Source: Entomospira culicis (GTDB lineage: Bacteria; Spirochaetota; Spirochaetia; WRBN01). From it: DNA of 64,000 nucleotides. Where the stretch lies: contig NZ_CP118182.1 in NCBI RefSeq assembly GCF_028748145.1, positions 1 to 64,000 on the forward strand, written 5' to 3'. Each line of letters starts with the position of its first letter. Positions within the stretch are counted from its first letter, which is position 1. This document shows, one piece after another, positions 49,243 to 57,831 of the stretch. Below the pieces are notes generated by a model. That model did not search any database and was not told the DNA's origin. It worked only from the letters and a program-made list of their open reading frames with translations. Position numbers and translations under genes: made by a program.

Positions 49243-50838
49243 CTACTCTTTTAAATCACTCATCCAATACTGACCAATACCGTTAAGGAAGACAGGATTT
49301 TGCACCCGAGGCTGAACCAAGTAGATCTTCTTGATGTTGGCATAAGGATAGACCGCATAATTATCGCCCACCACAATCTGCTCCACCTCTTCGTACATCA
49401 GGCGACGCGCCTCTGGATCGGTAGATTGACGAGCAGTATCAAGCAGCTCATCCACACGATCATTCTTGAGGTTGGAGGACTTCAAATGACTCCAACTACT
49501 GTGAAAGAAGGTGTACATCAAGTCATCGGCATCAGGAAAGGAGGCAATCCACCCAGCGTCTTGCATAATAAGTTCGCCCTTATTGCTAAGCTCGGTGTGC
49601 TGGCCAATGTCCATCTCACGTGCAGTAATATTGAACCCAGCATCTTTAGCTTTAGCCTGAATCAGTGTCCAGAGTTGACGACGCGTTTGGTTGCCCGTGC
49701 GAAAAGAAGCCTCGATATCAATCCCGTTAGGATAGCCAGCTTCATTAAGGAGTTGCTTGGCTTTTTCCGGATTATAGGCAGGAAGCTTGACATTAGGGTT
49801 GCGTCCGGGGATGCCCTTGGGTAAGAAATTATCATTTTTATCGAGAATATTCTTGTACACTTGCTCTACAATAAGATCGCGATCCAAGGCATAGGCAAAG
49901 GCCTCACGGACTTTCACATCACTAAAAGGAGAGTTGGTAAAGCTAACAATAATCATGTACGTTCCCAAGATATCCTTCTTTTGGATATGGCTAGCAAAGC
50001 GTCCACTGGAATACTCTTCATACTTGTCCATAGTCAATTCCACAATATCAATGTTGCCACTCTCATACTCTAAAAGAGCCGTGGTAGGATCATCAAAAAA
50101 GTGGAAGTTGAGTTGATCAATCGCAGGGCGGAAGCCTCCCCAATAATGTTCATTGGCCAAAAGCGTTACGCCATCTTTATGATGATACTGCTTAAAGGTA
50201 TAAGGACCACTGCCAATAAGAGTGGAAATACCCCAGCTCTCTTTATCGGCGGTGTTAAGGTAGGCATTTTTAGAGATAATCCCTGCATAGCTCATGGCGA
50301 GGTTTTGAATAAAAGGCGCAAATGGCATCTCTAATTCGATGCTAAAGGTGCGATCGTCGATGATAGTAAATCCACGCAGATCGCCTGAGGCAGTGCCATT
50401 CATCAACTCTTTTGAGCCGACGATCATGTCATAAGAACCCGAGGCTATAGCAATTTGCCCAGAGACAGATGCGTCAAACATACGCTGAAAGAGAAATTGC
50501 ACATCAGCACTGGTCATGGGGCTACCATCGTGGAAAGTGATACCTTCTTTCAAGGTAAAGGTATAAAGACGCCCATCCTCGCTAATGACAGGATAATCGG
50601 TGGTAAGTAGAGGCACGACGTTAAGATTATCATCATAGGCAAAGAGAGGTTGCACCACGTGATCGGAGATAGACATTAGGTCACTCCACTGATAGAGATG
50701 CATATCTAGCTTGGCGTTGGGATTAATCATCCCGACTCTTAGGATTTTACCCGACTCTTCTTGTTTTGCACTGGGGCAACTGACCAACACAAGGCTCATC
50801 AGCGCCAAGAGAGCAAGGCTAAACACGCTCTTTTTCAT
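49243..50838 (-). CDS. oppA: Oligopeptide-binding lipoprotein (OppA-like, SBP family 5)
   Basis: 531 residues. Signal sequence ending LVLVSCPS gives a lipoprotein (Cys near residue 21). The family blocks are present: VVQPLFAYDDNLNVVPLLTTDYPVISEDGRLYTFTLKEGITFHDGSPM, VREAFAYALDRDLIVEQVYKNI, NEAGYPNG, and a QDAGWIASFPDADDLMYTFFHSS segment near the end, as in dipeptide/oligopeptide receptors. It delivers peptides to the OppBCDF complex downstream on the same strand. It is preceded by a strong promoter and a dyad in its leader. Confidence 0.94.
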   Translation of the reverse strand: MKKSVFSLALLALMSLVLVSCPSAKQEESGKILRVGMINPNAKLDMHLYQWSDLMSISDHVVQPLFAYDDNLNVVPLLTTDYPVISEDGRLYTFTLKEGITFHDGSPMTSADVQFLFQRMFDASVSGQIAIASGSYDMIVGSKELMNGTASGDLRGFTIIDDRTFSIELEMPFAPFIQNLAMSYAGIISKNAYLNTADKESWGISTLIGSGPYTFKQYHHKDGVTLLANEHYWGGFRPAIDQLNFHFFDDPTTALLEYESGNIDIVELTMDKYEEYSSGRFASHIQKKDILGTYMIIVSFTNSPFSDVKVREAFAYALDRDLIVEQVYKNILDKNDNFLPKGIPGRNPNVKLPAYNPEKAKQLLNEAGYPNGIDIEASFRTGNQTRRQLWTLIQAKAKDAGFNITAREMDIGQHTELSNKGELIMQDAGWIASFPDADDLMYTFFHSSWSHLKSSNLKNDRVDELLDTARQSTDPEARRLMYEEVEQIVVGDNYAVYPYANIKKIYLVQPRVQNPVFLNGIGQYWMSDLKE

Positions 50839-50850
50839 AAAAAACCTCCT

Positions 50851-50883
50851 AAATAAGCGCGCAATTGCTGCATAAGCTTATTT
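50851..50883 (-). promoter_or_regulatory. Dyad in the oppA leader
   Basis: AAATAAGC (50851-50858) and GCTTATTT (50876-50883), 17-nt loop. It lies in the predicted 5' leader between the promoter and the AGGAGG (50850-50845) of oppA. It could be an mRNA hairpin or repressor site. Confidence 0.45.
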
Positions 50884-50902
50884 AATTCATATATTTCTTA
50901 CG

Positions 50903-50931
50903 ATTATAACATAAATATGTAATAGCGTCAA
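50903..50931 (-). promoter_or_regulatory. opp operon promoter
   Basis: Minus strand TTGACG (50931-50926), 17-bp spacer, TATAAT (50908-50903), giving a leader of about 55-60 nt. Confidence 0.82.
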
Positions 50932-51012
50932 TTAGATAAAGATAAAAAAAGCGATTTTTTGTGCATAATTATGGAATAGTGGCAGAAGATTTGAGAGAAA
51001 TAAATATATTTT

Positions 51013-51420
51013 TTAATATAAATTGCTAATAAATTCTTCCCAATTCTCTGCGATGGTTGCGTAGATATGCTCTTCGTGTAGCCAATAGACGATGCGATTT
51101 TCTTGGGTGTCGTAGCAGATGTAATTACCAAAGTTGTCGTCCATGAGGGGAAAGAGATGGGGGATGTGATGTTCCTCGATTAGGGCGTTGCGCACACTGT
51201 AGACGCTCTGGGCGCTATCGGGCAGGTAGGAGAGCAGGTAGCCAACTTCATGCTCTTGCCCGTATGGCGAATCGAAACAGCTGGGCGTGGGCGCGCCACC
51301 ATTGTAGGCAAGAATATGCTGGATAATTTCCGTTGGCAAGATAACCTTCTGCGCCTCTAAGTATCTGGTTACGATGCTTGGTTCAGTGATGGGTTCGACA
51401 AAATTCCAAGAAACAGCCAT
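51013..51420 (-). CDS. SMI1/KNR4-family protein (immunity-like)
   Basis: 135 residues of the SMI1/KNR4 fold: an N-terminal helix with LPTEIIQHILAYNGGAPTPSCF, the SYLPDSAQSVYSV loop, and FPLMDDNFGNYICYD (the family's hallmark), then YWLHEEHIYATIAENWEEFISNL. Members often act as immunity proteins against toxins of contact-dependent systems, but here no toxin or secretion gene is next to it, so it may be a solitary immunity gene or have a housekeeping role (inference). ATAAGGAG-type site upstream of ATG 51420. Confidence 0.85.
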   Translation of the reverse strand: MAVSWNFVEPITEPSIVTRYLEAQKVILPTEIIQHILAYNGGAPTPSCFDSPYGQEHEVGYLLSYLPDSAQSVYSVRNALIEEHHIPHLFPLMDDNFGNYICYDTQENRIVYWLHEEHIYATIAENWEEFISNLY

Positions 51421-51445
51421 GCATAACTCCTTTTAGATAAAAAAT

Positions 51446-52063
51446 TTAGCGATAGTCGCCACCGCCACCCCAAATCGATCTTCCCCCCGTGTGCGCGCTC
51501 TTGGCATGAAGATCGCTATCTACCAAAAGCAATAAGCCTAAGGGCGCATCATGATGCCAGGTGTAGCCTTTGGGGCGCTTACCGGCACGAATTTGGGCAA
51601 GTTGATCGGCACTAAATTTCTTTTGCAAATCGACGCTCTTCTCCACCGCCGATTTAAGCTGACTATTGGCATAGGCAAACTGTTTGCTATCGCTGGCTAA
51701 AAAGAGATCTTGGGGCAGGGTAACGCTAAAGAAGTAGTCAAACTGAGGCACCACAATCGCGATATAGTGTCCATTAGGCCCCATGGTTACCACGCGTTCG
51801 TAAGGCACACCGGTCTTCTCGTGCACCTTGCCTGCTAGCGCTTGATTGCGCGAAGAGAGCTCTTCCACCTCTTGCCCATCGGGATTAACAACGCTAGAAG
51901 ATGGCGGGGCGAGGGTTGATGGTTGCTCGGGAAAGAGCTCAAGATCTTGCAAAAAGCTGGGATCAATATAATATAGCGCTGCGCCAAGAATGAGGATAAT
52001 CACCAAAAAGAGCGGGGCAGGCGAAGCTTTTTTGCGTGCTTGTTTGCGTCGTTTGTTTGCCAT
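51446..52063 (-). CDS. Single-pass membrane protein, unknown function
   Basis: 205 residues from ATG 52063 (MANKRRKQARKKASPAPLFLVIILILGAALYYIDPSFLQ): a basic cytoplasmic N-terminus, one membrane helix, then a periplasmic domain with VTMGPNGHYIAIVVPQFDYFFSV and QKKFSADQLAQIRAGKRPKGYTWHHDAPLGLLLLVDSDLH. The late ...GYTWHHD-x-G... segment resembles the HNH/toxin-like 'YTWHH' motif found in WapI/LHH-type nuclease toxins, though catalytic context is partial. GGGAG precedes the ATG by 9 nt. It adjoins the SMI1/KNR4 gene by 25 bp on the same strand. Confidence 0.65.
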   Translation of the reverse strand: MANKRRKQARKKASPAPLFLVIILILGAALYYIDPSFLQDLELFPEQPSTLAPPSSSVVNPDGQEVEELSSRNQALAGKVHEKTGVPYERVVTMGPNGHYIAIVVPQFDYFFSVTLPQDLFLASDSKQFAYANSQLKSAVEKSVDLQKKFSADQLAQIRAGKRPKGYTWHHDAPLGLLLLVDSDLHAKSAHTGGRSIWGGGGDYR

Positions 52064-52153
52064 CGATTCGAATCTCCCTCTAAAATGTCTACGCGAAATC
52101 TTATCCATTATAGTGCAAATCAAAAAAAAGCTCAAGTGTAACCAAAAGAGTGC

Positions 52154-52182
52154 TTGCCAAAAGCCAAAAGCTGTTATATACT
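52154..52182 (+). promoter_or_regulatory. Promoter of the heterodimeric ABC exporter
   Basis: TTGCCA (52154-52159), 17 bp, TATACT (52177-52182). AGGAGG before the GTG at 52242. Confidence 0.65.
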
Positions 52183-52241
52183 AAAAAAGAGTCTTTAAGG
52201 AAAACGATTTTTTCCAGAGGCAAAGAGAGGAGGTTCGCCAG

Positions 52242-53975
52242 GTGCTCACACTTAGCAAGCACATTCGCCAGTATAAAATCGACGCGATCATTACGCCGAT
52301 CTTTGTCATTATTGAGGTGATTGTTGAGGTCTTTATTCCCCTTGTCATGGCCAAACTCATCGACGAGGGCATTAGCGCCGGCAATATGCAGATGGTACGC
52401 CAATTAGGGCTCCTCCTTTTTGGCATGGCCATTATCTCCGCTAGTGGTGGGCTCTTGGCAGGGCGATACTCCGCCAGTGCCGCTACGGGATTGGCAAAGA
52501 ATTTGCGCCTTGCCCAGTTTCGCAAAATCCAGAGCTTTACCTTTAGCCAAATCGATCGCTTCTCTACCTCCAGTCTCATCACCCGCCTCACCAACGACGT
52601 GAATAACGTGCAAAACGCCTTCCAAACCATGATTGGTCTTGCCGTACGCACCCCCATCATGATTACCCTTGCACTCATCGCCGTCTTTAGTATCCACCAA
52701 AAACTATCGCTTATCTTCTTGCTTTTTATGCCTTTACTTCTCATCGGCATGACAATTATCGTTTACTTTGCCCACCCGATGTTCGGCAAGATTATGGGCT
52801 GGAACGATAAGCTCAATAAGCAGGTGCAAGAGAACATTAAAGGCATTCGCGTGGTTAAATCCTTTGTGCAAGAGGAGCAAGAGATTGATCGGATGGCAGA
52901 CATTACTGCGGGGTTGCGCAAGCAGGCGGTGCAGGCCGAGAGCTTAGCGGCGTTTTTTAATCCCTTGGTGCAATTTAGCCTTTATGGTGCAACCTTGATG
53001 GTGGCTTGGTTTGGCGCAAAACTGGTCATTGTCGATGCGTTAAGCACCGGTCAACTGATGAGCTTTTTTGCCTATCTCACCCAAATCTTAATCAATTTGA
53101 TGCTCTTTGCCTTTGTCTTTGTCCAGATGATGTTCTCGCAAGCCTCGATTAAGCGCATTAAAGAGGTGCTGAATCAAGAGGTCGAGCTGGAGAGTCCAGC
53201 CGAGGCAATTAAGGAAGTTCCCCATGGATCGATTCGTTTTGAGAATGTCTCCTTTGGCTACGATGTGGACGATGCAAAAGAGGTGCTTCATGATATCAAC
53301 CTCGATATTCCCGCAGGTAGCACGATAGGCATTCTTGGCGAGACGGGGAGTGGCAAGAGCTCGCTGGTGCAACTGATTGCGCGTCTATACGACGTGAAGA
53401 GCGGGCGCGTCTTGGTTGGCGACCATGATGTGCGTGATTACGATTTAGATGCATTGCGCAATCAAGTAGCGATGGTGCTCCAAAAGAATGAACTCTTCTC
53501 CGGAACAATCGCCCAAAATCTGCGCTGGGGCGATCCAGATGCGGATCTTGAAACCCTACAATCTGCCAGTAACATCGCGCAAGCCGATCCCTTTATCCAA
53601 AAGATGCAACATGGCTATGAGAGCGTGTTAGAGCAGGGGGCAACCAATCTCTCGGGAGGACAACGGCAACGCTTATGCATTGCACGGGCGCTTCTCAAGA
53701 AGCCGAAAATCCTCATTTTAGATGACTCCATGTCGGCGGTGGACACCAAAACCGACGCCCAAATCCGCCAATCGCTCATCGCGCAAGCCAATGGCATGAC
53801 CAAAATCATCATCGCGGGGCGCATTAGCTCGGTCTTACACGCCGACAGGATTATCTATTTAGAGAGAGGCAACATCCTCGATCAAGGTAGCCATGCCGAT
53901 CTCTTAGCGCGTTGTGCTGCCTATCAAGAGCTTTATGCTAGCCAGTCGCAAAAGGAGCCCACCCTCGATGTCTAA
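52242..53975 (+). CDS. ABC exporter half-transporter, degenerate catalytic site (LmrC/BmrC-like)
   Basis: 577 residues, GTG start after AGGAGG. Six-helix membrane domain, then an ATPase: Walker A LGETGSGKSS, signature LSGGQRQRL (intact), Walker B ILILDDSMSAVD. The residue after Walker B is Asp rather than the catalytic Glu, and the switch residue is in IIIAGRISS where other exporters have His (AHR). Both changes are typical of the degenerate half of heterodimeric exporters. It works with the next gene, which overlaps it by 8 bp. Confidence 0.9.
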   Translation: MLTLSKHIRQYKIDAIITPIFVIIEVIVEVFIPLVMAKLIDEGISAGNMQMVRQLGLLLFGMAIISASGGLLAGRYSASAATGLAKNLRLAQFRKIQSFTFSQIDRFSTSSLITRLTNDVNNVQNAFQTMIGLAVRTPIMITLALIAVFSIHQKLSLIFLLFMPLLLIGMTIIVYFAHPMFGKIMGWNDKLNKQVQENIKGIRVVKSFVQEEQEIDRMADITAGLRKQAVQAESLAAFFNPLVQFSLYGATLMVAWFGAKLVIVDALSTGQLMSFFAYLTQILINLMLFAFVFVQMMFSQASIKRIKEVLNQEVELESPAEAIKEVPHGSIRFENVSFGYDVDDAKEVLHDINLDIPAGSTIGILGETGSGKSSLVQLIARLYDVKSGRVLVGDHDVRDYDLDALRNQVAMVLQKNELFSGTIAQNLRWGDPDADLETLQSASNIAQADPFIQKMQHGYESVLEQGATNLSGGQRQRLCIARALLKKPKILILDDSMSAVDTKTDAQIRQSLIAQANGMTKIIIAGRISSVLHADRIIYLERGNILDQGSHADLLARCAAYQELYASQSQKEPTLDV

Positions 53976-55887
53976 AAAAGTTGTGGGCACCATGCCCGAA
54001 AATTTTGATGCCAAAAAAGCTTGGCAAATCACCAAAAATATCCTCGCGATGCTCTGGAAGTACCATAAAGTTGCACTGATTTTTGCGGTGATCTTTTTGC
54101 TCTTTAACGTTACGGCACAGGCGGCGGGATCGCTCTTTCTCAAAAAATTGATCGACGAATACATTGTCCCGATGCATGGTCTATCTCACCCTGATTTTAC
54201 CCCATTATTGCATCTCCTATTCTTGATGGCGGGGATCTATATGCTTGGGCTGATCGGCAATTATCTAGCCCAACGCCTCATGATTAGCACCACTCAACAC
54301 TTCATGCAACGGATGCGTAATCGTCTCTTTACCCACATGCAACGCCTCGGTGTAAGCTACTTTGATGCAAGACAGACTGGTGAGATCATGAGCCACTACA
54401 CCAACGATATGGAGATGATGCGTCAGTTTATCGCCACGGGGTTAGGCATCTCGCTCTCTTCGGTGTTAAATCTTTCTATGGTAACGATTACCATGTTTAT
54501 TATTAGCCCGACGCTTGCCTTAATACAGCTGGGCACTACCGTGATTATTGTGCCTGCCGTTGTCGTGCTGGCAAAGCGAAGTGCGCGGTATTTTCGCCAA
54601 CAACAGGCCGACATGGGGCATCTTAATGGCTATATCGAGGAGATGATTGCCGGGCAGAAGGTGATCAAGGTCTTTTCCCACGAGGAGCAAGCCGTCACCG
54701 ACTTTGCGCGCTACAACGACGCGCTACACGCCAGTGTTACCAAAGCGGTGCGCAATGGTAATATGATCTGGCCGATGCTAGGAAATTTTGGCTACTTTCA
54801 GTATATTACGGTGGCGATGGTGGGTGGTATGTTGGCGCTCTCGGGGGTGGGCGGCTTAACCCTTGGGGCGATTGCCTCGTTCCTCAACTTGAGCCGTAGC
54901 TTTACCTTCCCCATCGCCGAGGCATTTGGGCAGTTCAATATTATTATGATGGCAATTGCTGGAGCTGAACGTATCTTTACGCTATTGGAAGAGAGCGAAG
55001 AAGCGGTGGATGGTCAGGTGCATTTGGTTGCTGTAGAGGTCGATAAAGCCGGTAATTTTCTCCAAGAGAGTACGCATCACACCGAGCATTGGGCGTGGAA
55101 AGAGATCGATCCGCAAGGCAATGCGACATACACACAACTTAGAGGAGAGATTCGCTTTGAGGCGGTCAATTTTAGCTACGTTTCTGGAAAAACCGTGCTG
55201 GAAGCGATCGATTTTGAGGCTAAAGCCGGCCAAAAAGTGGCCTTAGTTGGCTCCACAGGCGCGGGGAAAACAACAATCACCAACCTTCTCAATCGTTTTT
55301 ATGAGATCGACAGTGGGCGCATTCTGTACGATGGCATCGACATTAAACGTATCCACAAGCACGATTTACGCCGATCGCTTGGCATGGTGTTACAAGATAC
55401 GCACCTCTTTAGTGGCAGTATCTACGACAACCTACGCTATGGACGCCTTAGCGCTAGTAATGCAGAGGTGGAAGAGGCTGCAAAACGCGCTGGTGCCGAG
55501 GCATTTATTCTCGCGATGGAAGGTGGGTATGCACACGTCATCGAAGGGGAGAGTAGCGCGCTCTCGCAAGGACAAAAGCAATTGCTCTCGATTGCTCGTG
55601 CCGAAGTCGCCGATCCTCCCGTGATGATCTTGGATGAGGCGACTTCTAGCATCGACACCAAAACCGAAGCCGTGGTACAGCGTGGCATGGATAGCCTGAT
55701 GCAAGGGCGCACCGTCTTTGTCATTGCCCATCGCTTGAGCACCATCCAAAATTCCGATCTCATTCTCGTCATCGAACAGGGAAAAATCGCCGAGTCGGGC
55801 AACCATGAGAGCCTCATGCAAGCAGGTGGCATCTACTATCGCCTTGTAACCCAAAATCTCAACGACACCAGCGAAATCTATAGCTAA
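53968..55887 (+). CDS. ABC exporter half-transporter, canonical catalytic site (LmrD/BmrD-like)
   Basis: 640 residues from ATG 53968, with AAAGGAG 10 nt upstream. Six-helix domain, Walker A VGSTGAGKTT, signature ALSQGQKQLL (the non-consensus LSQGQ seen in such heterodimers), Walker B VMILDEATSSID with the catalytic Glu, and AHRLSTIQ with the switch His. The combination with its partner gives one competent and one impaired ATP site, as in TM287/288. A probable multidrug or lipid exporter; substrates not predictable. Confidence 0.91.
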   Translation: MSKKVVGTMPENFDAKKAWQITKNILAMLWKYHKVALIFAVIFLLFNVTAQAAGSLFLKKLIDEYIVPMHGLSHPDFTPLLHLLFLMAGIYMLGLIGNYLAQRLMISTTQHFMQRMRNRLFTHMQRLGVSYFDARQTGEIMSHYTNDMEMMRQFIATGLGISLSSVLNLSMVTITMFIISPTLALIQLGTTVIIVPAVVVLAKRSARYFRQQQADMGHLNGYIEEMIAGQKVIKVFSHEEQAVTDFARYNDALHASVTKAVRNGNMIWPMLGNFGYFQYITVAMVGGMLALSGVGGLTLGAIASFLNLSRSFTFPIAEAFGQFNIIMMAIAGAERIFTLLEESEEAVDGQVHLVAVEVDKAGNFLQESTHHTEHWAWKEIDPQGNATYTQLRGEIRFEAVNFSYVSGKTVLEAIDFEAKAGQKVALVGSTGAGKTTITNLLNRFYEIDSGRILYDGIDIKRIHKHDLRRSLGMVLQDTHLFSGSIYDNLRYGRLSASNAEVEEAAKRAGAEAFILAMEGGYAHVIEGESSALSQGQKQLLSIARAEVADPPVMILDEATSSIDTKTEAVVQRGMDSLMQGRTVFVIAHRLSTIQNSDLILVIEQGKIAESGNHESLMQAGGIYYRLVTQNLNDTSEIYS

Positions 55888-55904
55888 AAGCAAGAAAAAT
55901 TTCC

Positions 55905-55933
55905 TTGACAACAGCGAAAAGTCGTTATACAAT
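55905..55933 (+). promoter_or_regulatory. Promoter of the sugar-ABC/GH30 operon
   Basis: TTGACA (55905-55910), 17 bp, TACAAT (55928-55933). The spacer (ACAGCGAAAAGTCGTTA) is close to that of the sRNA promoter (AAAGCGCCGTATCGTTA). Confidence 0.78.
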
Positions 55934-56018
55934 AAAAAGTATAAGAGAGAACGTTGACTCGTCTTAAAAGAAAGAAAATCGTTTTTCTTATCTTTTTTGT
56001 CTGTCTAAGGAGATAAAA

Positions 56019-56939
56019 ATGAAGCAACAAGAGCTTAAAGGGTTAGCGCTTATCCGCAAGCAATTACCCTTGCAGTTGATGGTTTGGCCCATGGTGATTT
56101 TTCTGATTATTTTTCATTATATACCGATTTACGGTATTATTATCGCGTTTCAAGACTTTACCATTTTCGACGGATTCTTCGGTAGCAGGTGGGTGGGGCT
56201 AGAGCAATTTCGTGCCTTTTTAGAAGATAGAAATTTTTGGTTAGCCACCCAAAACACCTTGGGAATCAATGCTTTACGTCTGGTTATTGGCTTTCCGGCG
56301 GCGATTATCCTTGCGGTGATGGTCAACGAAATGCGCATGGGATTTTTTCGCAAAAGCACGCAGACGATCTCTTACCTCCCGCACTTTCTCTCTTGGGTTA
56401 TCTTTGGTGGCATGATCATCTCTTGGCTCTCCAGCACCGGCATTGTTAATCAAATTTTGGTGGGTCTTAAGATTATTGAGCGCCCGATTACCTTTTTAAT
56501 TGAACCTCGCTATTATTGGTGGATTGCGGTCTTTTCTGATATTTGGAAAGAAGTAGGTTGGAATACCATTCTCTACCTTGCGGCGATGGCAGGCATCGAT
56601 CCCACGCTCTATGAGGCGGCGACCGTAGATGGCGCGACACGTCTTCAACAAATCATCAAGATTACTATCCCTTCGATTCGCGGAATCATTATCCTCACCT
56701 TCGTCTTGGCGATGGGCGGACTCTTTGGCTCTAACCTCGATCAAACCTTAATTTTACAAAACTCCCTCAACCGCTCCCGCAGTGAGGTCATCTCCTCCTA
56801 TGTCTTTAGGATGGGTATTTCCGGTGGCGATTACTCTTATGCAACGGCGATTGGACTCTTTTTGTCCTTAATCTCTTTGGTCTTAGTACTTAGCACCCAC
56901 TATATCACCAAGCGCATGAACGATCGTTCAATCTTTTAG
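56019..56939 (+). CDS. lplB: Sugar ABC transporter permease (LplB-like)
   Basis: 306 residues, six helices, beginning LPLQLMVWPMVIFLIIFHYIPIYGIIIAFQDF (hallmark of the LplB/polysaccharide-uptake permeases), and the EAA loop IDPTLYEAATVDGATRLQQIIKITIPSI. Partners with the next permease to import oligosaccharides. No ATPase gene is present in this operon, so it probably shares a MsmX-like ATPase encoded elsewhere (established behaviour for this class). Confidence 0.92.
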   Translation: MKQQELKGLALIRKQLPLQLMVWPMVIFLIIFHYIPIYGIIIAFQDFTIFDGFFGSRWVGLEQFRAFLEDRNFWLATQNTLGINALRLVIGFPAAIILAVMVNEMRMGFFRKSTQTISYLPHFLSWVIFGGMIISWLSSTGIVNQILVGLKIIERPITFLIEPRYYWWIAVFSDIWKEVGWNTILYLAAMAGIDPTLYEAATVDGATRLQQIIKITIPSIRGIIILTFVLAMGGLFGSNLDQTLILQNSLNRSRSEVISSYVFRMGISGGDYSYATAIGLFLSLISLVLVLSTHYITKRMNDRSIF

Positions 56940-56948
56940 GAGGATTTT

Positions 56949-57803
56949 ATGGTACACCGACGCTCCATGATGGATCACGTAAACACCGCTTTTATGGCGA
57001 TATTCACCTTGAGTATCTTGATTCCGCTCTTCAATGTGCTGGCGCTCTCCTTTAGCGACCCATTTGCCGTAGATGTCTTTATCTGGCCCAAGGAATTCAC
57101 CACGGAATCTTATAAACAGGTCTTCAACGATCCCCGTATCTATCGCGCGTTTGTTATTTCGATTTTGCGTACGGTTGTCGGGGTGAGCACGAGCATCATC
57201 TTTACCGGCATCGTGGCATACGCGATGAGTAAAAATGATTTATGGGGACGCAGTCTTTATATGAAAATGGGTATTTTAACCATGTTTATCGGCGGTGGCA
57301 TGATCCCGACCTTCTTACTCTATCGACAATTAGGCTTATTAAATAACTTTATGGTTTATATCATTCCAGCGCTCTTTAGCTTTTATAACATGATTATTTT
57401 TATGAACTTTTTCCGTGAGCTACCCAAAGAGCTCGAAGAGTCTGCCCGCATCGACGGCGCAAGTCAATGGACAATCTTCTTTCGGATTATTATTCCGCTC
57501 TCCATTCCCGTCGTCTTAACCATCGCGCTCTTTAACGGCGTAGGACACTGGAACGACTACATGACCGCCAAGCTCTATATCGCCAATAAGGAGAGCATTC
57601 ATCCCATCCAGATGTTCTTATATAACATGATTTTAGCTTCCGCTGCGCGGGATATGCAGAATCTGCCTGTCGAAGTGGGCATGACCACAACCAAATCACT
57701 ACAACTAGCCACCATGGTTATCACCACCGCGCCCATTGTGATGGTTTATCCCTTTATCCAAAAATATTTCATCAAAGGAATGCTGGTTGGCTCTGTAAAA
57801 TAG
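56949..57803 (+). CDS. lplC: Sugar ABC transporter permease (LplC/YtcP-like)
   Basis: 284 residues with the second-permease pattern: FNVLALSFSDPFAVD, EFTTESYKQVF, AYAMSKNDLWGR, GGGMIPTFLLYRQLGLLNNFMVY and the EAA loop ELEESARIDGASQWTIFFRIIIPLS. It begins 9 bp after the lplB-like stop. Ends with VYPFIQKYFIKGMLVGSVK, the family's characteristic terminus. Confidence 0.92.
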   Translation: MVHRRSMMDHVNTAFMAIFTLSILIPLFNVLALSFSDPFAVDVFIWPKEFTTESYKQVFNDPRIYRAFVISILRTVVGVSTSIIFTGIVAYAMSKNDLWGRSLYMKMGILTMFIGGGMIPTFLLYRQLGLLNNFMVYIIPALFSFYNMIIFMNFFRELPKELEESARIDGASQWTIFFRIIIPLSIPVVLTIALFNGVGHWNDYMTAKLYIANKESIHPIQMFLYNMILASAARDMQNLPVEVGMTTTKSLQLATMVITTAPIVMVYPFIQKYFIKGMLVGSVK

Positions 57804-57831
57804 CGTATTTACCCAGAAAAAGGAGTTTTTT

